From the NCBI GenBank assembly GCA_017627765.1, contig JAGAGD010000103.1, positions 1 through 39,161 on the forward strand: a stretch of DNA of 39,161 nucleotides, read 5' to 3'. The stretch comes from Prevotella sp. Lineage in GTDB: Bacteria > Bacteroidota > Bacteroidia > Bacteroidales > Bacteroidaceae. Positions 32,877 to 39,161 of the stretch are shown in pieces. The notes under the pieces are model-generated. The model saw nothing but the letters and a program-made list of their open reading frames with translations, was not told where the DNA came from and did no database searches. Positions within the stretch are counted from its first letter, which is position 1, and every line of letters starts with the position of its first letter. Both the position numbers and the translations under genes were made by a program.

Positions 32877-34136
32877 ATGGATATACCACTCATAATCGGG
32901 ATTATAGTGACCATGGTTTTCTCTGCCTTTTTTTCGGGTATGGAGATTGCCTTTGTTTCAGTCAACAGGATGCTCGCAGAGATGGACAAAGAACGTAATA
33001 GCCTGACGCAGCGGTGCTTGTCGGTATTCTTCCACCACCCGAATAACTTTGTAAGCACTATGCTTGTCGGCAATAACATAGCACTCGTTATATATGGTAT
33101 ACTGATAGCGCGCCTTTTCAATAATACTATTTTTCAGGGACTATCTGAGGAGTTTCAAGTGCCTGCAAACACGATACTCTCTACTGTTATAGTTCTTTTC
33201 ACAGGTGAATTTCTGCCGAAAACCCTTTTCAAAAGTCACCCTAACCGTTTTCTTACAATTTTTGCTCTGCCTGCATTCATCTGCTATGTGCTTCTTTGGC
33301 CTATATCGAGATTTGCAACATGGCTGTCAAGAATTTTGTTGAAGGTTATAGGTATAAAGGTTGAGAAAGCTAAGACCGATGAGCTTTTCTCTAAGGTAGA
33401 CCTTGACTATCTTGTGCAGTCAAGCATCGACAATGCCAAAAGTGAAGACGATATTGAAGAAGAAGTCAAGATTTTCCAGAATGCTCTTGATTTTGTAGAT
33501 ACAAAAGTGCGTGACTGTATGATTCCGAGAACAGAAATAAACGCTGTTGAAGACAATTGTTCAATTGATAAACTGAAGCAAATGTTTATTGAGAGCGGAA
33601 ACTCGAAAATAATTGTCTATCACGAAGATATAGACCATATTGTCGGCTATATACATTCATCGGAAATGTTTAAGGGAACAACAGACTGGGTTAAGCATAT
33701 CAGAACTTTGCCCTTCGTACCAGAAACAATGGCTGCGAAGAAACTTATGCAGATATTCCTTCAGCAGAAAAAGTCGCTCGGTGTTGTAGTTGACGAATTT
33801 GGAGGAACAAGCGGAATCGTATCTCTCGAAGACATTGTAGAAGAAATTTTCGGAGATATTGAAGACGAACACGACAGCACAAAGTATATTGCAAAGCAGA
33901 TAAAAGAAAATGAATATATGCTTTCAGCCAGACTAGAGATTGACAAAGTTAACGAGATGTTTAATCTTGCATTGCCTGAGAGCGATGAATATATGACGAT
34001 AGGAGGACTCATTCTGCATGAATATGAGAGTTTCCCGAAGATAAACGAAATTGTCACAATAGGACAATATGAGTTTAGGATTATGAAGAATACGATGACT
34101 AAAATCGAGCTTGTCAAGTTGACGGTATTGCAATAA
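32877..34136 (+). CDS. CNNM/CorC (HlyC) family membrane protein
   Basis: A 419 aa protein with an N-terminal CNNM (DUF21) membrane domain of about four helices (residues 1-150, FSAFFSGMEIAFVSVNR being typical). A CBS-domain pair follows (about 200-330; DCMIPRTEINAVE and GVVVDEFGGTSGIVSLEDIVEEIFGDIEDEHD). A C-terminal CorC_HlyC transporter-associated domain ends the protein (about 340-419). Relatives act in Mg/Co efflux, and Bacteroidetes GldE proteins share this architecture. Which applies cannot be decided from sequence. It lies 94 bases after lptC and 130 bases before ppiD, which has its own -7 box. Confidence 0.88.
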   Translation: MDIPLIIGIIVTMVFSAFFSGMEIAFVSVNRMLAEMDKERNSLTQRCLSVFFHHPNNFVSTMLVGNNIALVIYGILIARLFNNTIFQGLSEEFQVPANTILSTVIVLFTGEFLPKTLFKSHPNRFLTIFALPAFICYVLLWPISRFATWLSRILLKVIGIKVEKAKTDELFSKVDLDYLVQSSIDNAKSEDDIEEEVKIFQNALDFVDTKVRDCMIPRTEINAVEDNCSIDKLKQMFIESGNSKIIVYHEDIDHIVGYIHSSEMFKGTTDWVKHIRTLPFVPETMAAKKLMQIFLQQKKSLGVVVDEFGGTSGIVSLEDIVEEIFGDIEDEHDSTKYIAKQIKENEYMLSARLEIDKVNEMFNLALPESDEYMTIGGLILHEYESFPKINEIVTIGQYEFRIMKNTMTKIELVKLTVLQ

Positions 34137-34203
34137 ATGAGGAAAAGTAGTGCAATAAGAGTATTTTTCAAACGAAAAATTGGGTCATTTGCATTTTTTT
34201 TCA

Positions 34204-34211
34204 TAATTTTG
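34204..34211 (+). promoter_or_regulatory. -7 promoter element of the ppiD-like gene
   Basis: TAATTTTG, 55 bases before the start codon at 34267. A clear TTTG is only 12 bases upstream, too close. A weaker ATTG at about 21 bases is the alternative. Confidence 0.5.
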
Positions 34212-34266
34212 TACGCTTTTTAATTATAGAAATAAAAAATAATAATAATAAAAACATAAAATTCAA

Positions 34267-36423
34267 ATGGCAGCATTAGGAAAAATTAGAAGTAAAGGAC
34301 CACTCTTGGTTGCGATAATTGCTCTAGGCCTTTTTGCCTTTATCGCAGGAGATGGTTTCAAGTCTTGTGAATCGTTTAGTGCTCAGAAACGCAACCAGTT
34401 GGCATCAATACTGGGCGAGAAAATCAATGCACAGGACTATCAGAAGTATGTGGAAGAATTTAAAGAAGCCACAAGCACAGAGTATGCTATGCAGCAGAGT
34501 CCTGCTCCATCAGATGAGCAGATTCGCGAAATGGCATGGCAGAACTATGTTAATAACAAGATGATTGAGGCAGAAGCTAAGGCTCTTGGCCTTACTGTTA
34601 CAGATGAAGAAATCCAGAATGTTATTAACGATGGTACTCATCAGTTCCTGATGAGCGTAGCTATTCCACAGTTCCATAACGAAAAGACAGGTCGCTTCGA
34701 TGCTAATGCCTTGAAGCAGTTCCTTGCAAACTACAACAGTGCTCGTAAGAATAATCCACAGATGGCAGAGCAATTGGAGCAGGCTCACCGCTACTGGTTG
34801 TTCAAAGAGAACCAGCTTCGTCAGACTCTTCTCATGCAGAAGTACCAGGCCATGCTTCAGGCAGGTGTTCTCTCTAATCCAGTTGAAGCTAAGTTCGCAT
34901 TCGATGCAGAGAAGATTGAAAGCAATGTTGAACTTGCTTATATTGACTACAAATCAATCAACGACAATGAGGCTAAGGTTTCTGATGCAGACTTAAAGGC
35001 TAAATATGATGAACTAAAAGAGCGTTTCTATATTCCTCAGGAGATTCGCGAAATCAAATACATCGATGTAAAGAAGGTTGCTTCGGCAGCTGACCGTGCA
35101 AAACTTCAGAAGCAGATGAATCAGTATGCAGAAGAACTGAAGACTGCTGCTAATGTTGAACAGGTTGTTCGCAAGAGCCAGTCACGTATTCAGTATGCAG
35201 GTGTTCCTGCTGCTAAGACCATCTTCCCAACTGATATTGCTAATAAGCTTGATTCTATCGCAGTTGGTTCAACTGTAGGTCCTGTTGAAAATAAGGCTGA
35301 CAATACTCTTAACATCATTCGCTTGATGGGTAAGACAAGCCAAGCTGACTCAATCCAGTACAGAATGATTGCCGTTGGTGGAAATACTCCAGCAGAAGCT
35401 AAGAAGACTGCCGACAGCATCTACACAGCCCTTCAGGGGGGGGCAGACTTTGAAGCACTTGCAAAGAAATACAACCAAACTGGTGAAAAGCAGTGGGTAA
35501 CAGGTAACCAGATCTACAATGCAGCATTGCAGTCTAAGGAGAATATGCCTATCATCAATGCTTGGAATGACGGTGCTTTGAATGCTTATCAGAATATTGC
35601 ACTCACACAGGGCAACATGATTATTCAGGTTACTGATCGCAAGAGCTTCTCAACACGCTATGACGTTGCTGTTATCAAGAAGACTATTGATTTCTCTGAT
35701 GAGACTTCAAATGAAATCTATAATAAGTTCAATTCTTTCGTAGCAGCTAACCGTACACTTGCAGACATGGAAAAGAATGCTCAGAAGAGTGGCTATCAGG
35801 TTTTGGAAATGCCTAATGTAACAACATCTTCTGGCAATGTTGCTGGAATTCAGGGAACACGCGATGCTTTGAAGTGGATTTTTGAAGCAGAAGAAGGTGA
35901 CATCTCTCCAGTTTATAGCTGTGGTAGCAATACTGACGAACTGCTTGTTGTTGTTCTTACAAAGGTTCATCCAAAGGGATATCTCACCCTTGACCATCCA
36001 CAAGTTAAGGAGTATGTTAAGGCTGAAGCTATGAACGACAAGAAGGCTGAGATAATAAAGGCTAAGCTGAATGGTGTAAACAGCATTGCAGCTGCTAAGC
36101 AGAAAGGATGCAAGGTTACAACGGTGGAACAGATTACATTTGCTGCACCTGCAATGATTCCTGCACTTCAGGCTTCAGAACCTGCACTTAGCGGAGCTGT
36201 GTTTGCTACTCCTAAGGGTAAGTTCTCTTCTCATCCAGTTAAAGGTAATGCAGGTGTTTATGTATTCCAGGTTACAGACAAGAAGCAACTGCCAGGTAAA
36301 TTTGATGCTAAGCAGTATGCTGAGCAGGTTGCAATGCAGAACATGCGTACAATGTTCCAGAGCATTCAGCAAGACCTGCAGCGTAAGGCTGATGTCGTAG
36401 ACAATCGTTATCTCTTCATGTAA
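34267..36423 (+). CDS. PpiD/SurA-type periplasmic peptidyl-prolyl isomerase
   Basis: A 718 aa membrane-anchored chaperone. Short basic N-terminus, one membrane helix (about 13-30, LLVAIIALGLFAFIAG), then a SurA_N-like helical region (about 35-200; LGEKINAQDYQKYVEEF, MAWQNYVNNKMIEAEAKALGL). A parvulin-type region lies around 350-460 (QYRMIAVGGNTPAEAKKTADSIYTALQGGADF). This is the layout of PpiD, which helps outer-membrane and secreted proteins fold after Sec export. Codon use is strongly biased, as in ompA, suggesting high expression. A run of eight G residues encoding Gly-Gly (35436-35443) is intact here. The gene ends with a strong terminator. Confidence 0.88.
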   Translation: MAALGKIRSKGPLLVAIIALGLFAFIAGDGFKSCESFSAQKRNQLASILGEKINAQDYQKYVEEFKEATSTEYAMQQSPAPSDEQIREMAWQNYVNNKMIEAEAKALGLTVTDEEIQNVINDGTHQFLMSVAIPQFHNEKTGRFDANALKQFLANYNSARKNNPQMAEQLEQAHRYWLFKENQLRQTLLMQKYQAMLQAGVLSNPVEAKFAFDAEKIESNVELAYIDYKSINDNEAKVSDADLKAKYDELKERFYIPQEIREIKYIDVKKVASAADRAKLQKQMNQYAEELKTAANVEQVVRKSQSRIQYAGVPAAKTIFPTDIANKLDSIAVGSTVGPVENKADNTLNIIRLMGKTSQADSIQYRMIAVGGNTPAEAKKTADSIYTALQGGADFEALAKKYNQTGEKQWVTGNQIYNAALQSKENMPIINAWNDGALNAYQNIALTQGNMIIQVTDRKSFSTRYDVAVIKKTIDFSDETSNEIYNKFNSFVAANRTLADMEKNAQKSGYQVLEMPNVTTSSGNVAGIQGTRDALKWIFEAEEGDISPVYSCGSNTDELLVVVLTKVHPKGYLTLDHPQVKEYVKAEAMNDKKAEIIKAKLNGVNSIAAAKQKGCKVTTVEQITFAAPAMIPALQASEPALSGAVFATPKGKFSSHPVKGNAGVYVFQVTDKKQLPGKFDAKQYAEQVAMQNMRTMFQSIQQDLQRKADVVDNRYLFM

Positions 36424-36498
36424 TAGATCTGCGAGAGAATAAATCTTATAAGATTCTGAATCAAATTAGTCTTTGTGCTAATTTTCAGAAATAAAAAT

Positions 36499-36550
36499 GT
36501 GGACTATTAGTTATACCTACTTGGTTGTTAACTTATAGTCCACTTTTTTT
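36499..36550 (+). terminator. Terminator after the ppiD-like gene
   Basis: GTGGACTATTAGTTA (36499-36513) pairs with TAACTTATAGTCCAC (about 36529-36543) with one mismatch, followed by T7. Confidence 0.85.
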
Positions 36551-36592
36551 ATCTCGATCTATCTATATTTTCATAGAAATCTGCTTACTTCC

Positions 36593-36624
36593 TTTGCTGC
36601 TATCGTAAAAAGTTGCTATCTTTG
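36593..36624 (+). promoter_or_regulatory. Promoter of nhaA
   Basis: TTTG at 36593-36596, 20 bases, TATCTTTG at 36617-36624, 29 bases before the start codon. Confidence 0.75.
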
Positions 36625-36652
36625 TAACTCAACATCTATTAAGCTTATATTT

Positions 36653-37978
36653 ATGATGAAAATGAAACAAAGTTATCAAAAAGAAATTGAACATAAAATA
36701 ATACTTCCAGTTATTCAATTCATGAACCGTGAGAAGTCAAGTGGGATAGTCTTGGCAGTATCAGTGCTTATAGCATTGGTTCTTGCTAATTCTCCGCTTC
36801 GTGATGAATATAGCTCCTTCCTCGATTATCATTTTGGTTTTATATTCAATGGTAAACCGTTCCTTGATTTCAGCATTGAGCACTGGATTAATGACGGTCT
36901 CATGTCCATGTTCTTTTTTGTAATAGGACTCGAACTAAAACATGAATTTATTGGCGGAGAATTAAAGGATATTCGCAAGGTTACCTTGCCTGTAGTGGCT
37001 GCAATCTTTGGCATGTTAGTCCCTGCAGCATTCTATATCGTATTTAATGCAAATACACCAGCATATCAGGGATGGGGAATACCAATGGCTACTGATATTG
37101 CATTTGCTTTGGCTGTTTTGTATATTTTAGGTGATAGGGTTCCAGTGTCAATCAAAGTTTTCCTAACTACTTTGGCTATAGTTGATGACTTAGGTTCAGT
37201 TCTTGTCATAGCTTTGTTTTATACGTCTCATATTTCGTTTGCAAACCTGCTTGTTGGTCTTGTTATATTGTTAGTTATGTTTATAGGAAACCGTATGGGT
37301 GTAAAAAATGTGTGGTTCTATGGCATATTGGGAATAGGAGGTGTCTGGATGGCTTTCCTTATGTCGGGTATTCATGCAACAATATCTGCTGTGCTTGCCG
37401 CTTTGGTTATACCTGCCGACTCAAGTATACCTGAAATAGCATTTATTGCAAGGACAAAAAAGCAGTTGCATAAATTTGAAAATACTGAAGGAAATGATGT
37501 TCGGACATTAGAACCTGAACAAATGGAGATACTCTCTAAAGTACAGTCTGATTCGCTGAAGGCAATGCCACCTCTTCAGCGTTTGGAACATGGATTGCAG
37601 CCTCTTGTATCATTCGTAATAATGCCAATATTCGCATTGGGCAATGCTGGAATATCATTTGTAGATATGGACTTGTCTGTTCTTACAGAAAGTAATGTTG
37701 CTTTAGGTGTTTTTGCAGGTCTTCTTTTCGGTAAACCATTAGGAATATTATTTGCCGTATGGATAACAGAAAAGGTTGGGTTGGGGCATAGGTCGCGCAA
37801 GATGACATGGCGACGGCTTACAGGTTTAGGCTTCCTTGCATCGATCGGTTTCACTATGTCAATGTTTGTTACAATGTTAGCGTTCAATGATGCCAACAAT
37901 TATATCCAAGCAAAGGTCGCAATCTTTGCCGCCTCCATTATCGGAGGTATTATAGGCTATAGGCTTCTTAAAAAGTGA
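36653..37978 (+). CDS. nhaA: Na+/H+ antiporter NhaA
   Basis: A 441 aa inner-membrane antiporter that exchanges Na+ for H+ in pH and salt homeostasis. Asp148 in MATDIAFALAVLYILGDRVP and the paired Asp178-Asp179 in LAIVDDLGSVLVIALFY are the ion-binding residues of the family. FVIGLELKHEF and the C-terminal GLGFLASIGFTMSMFVTMLAF are further conserved helices. A charged cytoplasmic loop of about 50 residues (about 265-315, TKKQLHKFENTEGNDVRTLEPEQ) is longer than in E. coli NhaA and is usual in this group. It is monocistronic with a consensus promoter and a terminator. Confidence 0.96.
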   Translation: MMKMKQSYQKEIEHKIILPVIQFMNREKSSGIVLAVSVLIALVLANSPLRDEYSSFLDYHFGFIFNGKPFLDFSIEHWINDGLMSMFFFVIGLELKHEFIGGELKDIRKVTLPVVAAIFGMLVPAAFYIVFNANTPAYQGWGIPMATDIAFALAVLYILGDRVPVSIKVFLTTLAIVDDLGSVLVIALFYTSHISFANLLVGLVILLVMFIGNRMGVKNVWFYGILGIGGVWMAFLMSGIHATISAVLAALVIPADSSIPEIAFIARTKKQLHKFENTEGNDVRTLEPEQMEILSKVQSDSLKAMPPLQRLEHGLQPLVSFVIMPIFALGNAGISFVDMDLSVLTESNVALGVFAGLLFGKPLGILFAVWITEKVGLGHRSRKMTWRRLTGLGFLASIGFTMSMFVTMLAFNDANNYIQAKVAIFAASIIGGIIGYRLLKK

Positions 37979-37997
37979 AGATTGCTTATGTCGTAAT

Positions 37998-38036
37998 AAA
38001 AAAAGACAACCATGTGATTAATGGCTGTCTTTTTTT
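37998..38036. terminator. Bidirectional terminator between nhaA and the lipoprotein gene
   Basis: AAAAAGACAACCAT and ATGGCTGTCTTTTT pair with one mismatch around a GTGATTA loop, with A/T-runs on both sides. It serves convergent genes. Confidence 0.8.
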
Positions 38037-38043
38037 ATATCAA

Positions 38044-38535
38044 TTATTTTAGGTATTTATCAATTGTACTGTCAGGAATACGAGTAATAGTTACTGATAG
38101 AATTATGCCAGAGGTTGCTGTTAATGTGAGTTTATTGCCTTTTACACTATATTTGTATGTATTATTACTATAATCAGTGAAATTGTCTTCGTAAGTAATG
38201 TATAATAAGCCATTTGATACCTTCCATGTTCCTCTTTCAATTTCGATTTCTTGTTTGTCTTCATTAAACCATTTTACCCAATCATCGCTGTAGGTTGTTG
38301 CAAGTACTTCTGTAAAAGTACCATCATTTTTGAACTGATAGTATTGTTCCATATTGGTTATGTAATCGTCATCATCCAGCTGTTTGCTAATGTCACTAGC
38401 TAAGTCGGTTGACCATGTGCCAATGATGTTTCCTCCACCAGAAAAGTCTTCTTCATCGTCGTCACTACAAGACACAACGCTCAGACTTAATGCACCCATT
38501 AAAATAAAGGCTAAAAAACTAAAATACTTTTTCAT
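38044..38535 (-). CDS. Lipocalin-like surface lipoprotein
   Basis: A 163 aa predicted lipoprotein. The signal segment MKKYFSFLAFILMGALSLSVVSC ends with a lipobox-like VVSC, and the mature protein begins CSDDDEEDF. An acidic run directly after the cysteine is the Bacteroidetes lipoprotein export signal, so display on the outer surface is likely. The remainder (GTWSTDLASD, YYQFKNDGTFTEV, ERGTWKVSNGLLYITYED, YKYSVKGNKLTLTAT) is a strand-rich lipocalin-like fold of the kind found in many small Bacteroidetes lipoproteins of unknown ligand. It is convergent with nhaA and has no operon partner. The function is not known. Confidence 0.8.
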   Translation of the reverse strand: MKKYFSFLAFILMGALSLSVVSCSDDDEEDFSGGGNIIGTWSTDLASDISKQLDDDDYITNMEQYYQFKNDGTFTEVLATTYSDDWVKWFNEDKQEIEIERGTWKVSNGLLYITYEDNFTDYSNNTYKYSVKGNKLTLTATSGIILSVTITRIPDSTIDKYLK

Positions 38536-38809
38536 GATAAATTGTGTTTTGTTTATTATTGTTACATACCCAAAGTGCTTAATGAGAAATTATATTTGCA
38601 CCTTTTTGTTGATATTTTATGCATTATACGCCTATTGAAAGAATAGCGATGCAAAACTAAGAATAAATTCTTAGAACGGCAAGACAAATATATTTTTTTC
38701 GTTGTTTATATATTAAGCAAAGTTCTAATATATATAAGACGGATATTGATAATACATATTTATATGGTATTATTAATATTATATGATTAAAGTTTCGGAC
38801 TTTCTGAAC

Positions 38810-39161
38810 ATTTAAGGTTCTGAGGTGATGTTAGGCTGTCATAGTTAGGAATTATTGCATAAATGCCTCATACCCTTTAAGCGGAGCGCCCCATAGACTA
38901 TGCAACCTAAAAAACAATAGTCACCTTATAACCTCATATTCAGAAAAAACAATCCTCAGTCACTTCGTGACAGCTCCACTGACTTGGGAGAGCAATTTCT
39001 GATTACAAACTGTAACTTCTAAAATCAGCCCGATTTTTTGACGAAAAAAGTAAAAAATCTTGACAAATGAAATTTTCATTCTAGAGAAGGATTTTCCGTT
39101 TGGCACGAGGTGAAATGTAAAAAAGCGTTTAATTGTTAATCAATCGGCTTAAACTATGTGA
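38810..39161 (+). repeat. Left part of dispersed intergenic element (copy D)
   Basis: Bases 39092-39161 repeat 11066-11136 closely: TTTTCCGTTTGGCACG, 25 bases, TTGTTAATCAATCGGCTTAA. The element runs off the right edge before the array region. Just upstream is a different small repeat-like unit with a CTCAGTCACTTCGTGACAG hairpin (near 38956-38974), followed by GCTCC...GGGAGAGC. An imperfect inverted pairing (TTCTGAGGT near 38819 with ACCTCATATTCAGAA near 38931) flanks it. The rest of 38536-38810 is AT-rich with no gene seen. Confidence 0.65.

Noticed and set aside
38384..38638. Plus-strand ORF opposite the lipoprotein signal peptide
   Set aside because: It is antisense to a well-supported lipoprotein gene and has no features of its own beyond hydrophobic AT-rich sequence.

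Overview
The window looks like chromosomal DNA from a Bacteroidota species, most likely Prevotella or a close relative. The evidence is the AT-rich composition, promoters of the Bacteroidetes type (TTTG, 19-20 bases, TAnnTTTG) rather than -35/-10 boxes, mostly weak Shine-Dalgarno sequences, a Prevotella-like OmpA precursor, and Bacteroidetes-type SecA, TopB, DUF4105/Lnb, DUF4838 and PpiD proteins. The species assignment is inference. Both window ends lie inside copies of the same dispersed intergenic repeat. That would fit a draft contig broken at repeats.

Layout. 1-570: tail of a dispersed repeat, then a promoter with a perfect 20-base palindrome. 569-3576 (+): secreted subtilase, xseA, xseB. 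3612-4826 (+): ilvE with a consensus promoter and a terminator. 4865-5205: decayed paralog of the intact DUF975 membrane protein gene that follows, then trmB. 6788-9337 (-): topoisomerase III and a small PAS protein. 9599-10924 (+): PagL-like lipid A deacylase. 10925-11507: complete-looking dispersed element containing an array with an exact 22-base period. 11508-14495 (-): cobU-cobT-cobS-cobC, which assembles the cobalamin nucleotide loop. 14716-15804 (+): abundant OmpA. 15999-18552 (+): acyl-ACP thioesterase and a secreted DUF4838 protein. 18689-20965 (-): threonine aldolase and an MFS transporter. 21244-21633 (+): small macro-domain-like protein. 21673-22836 (-): exported EreA/Tiki-like protein. 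23072-23146 (-): tRNA-Arg(UCU). 23210-28747 (-): ABC ATPase, SecA and the Lnb-like protein. 28748-29525: second dispersed element with another 22-base-period array. 29526-36423 (+): P-loop/CYTH fusion, outer-membrane protein, LptC-like lipoprotein, CorC/HlyC-type protein and PpiD-like chaperone. 36653-37978 (+): NhaA. 38044-38535 (-): probable surface lipoprotein. 38536-39161: left part of another dispersed element.

Much of the window serves the cell envelope: lipid A trimming, LPS transport, outer-membrane protein folding, SecA export, lipoprotein acylation and OmpA. The rest is mostly housekeeping (DNA repair, tRNA modification, branched-chain amino acids, B12 salvage). The least explained part is the dispersed intergenic element family. 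It carries the conserved words GTTTGGCACG and GTTAATCAAT at near-fixed spacing, and in two copies an array of imperfect palindromes (18 bases plus a 4-base linker) with an exact 22-base period.
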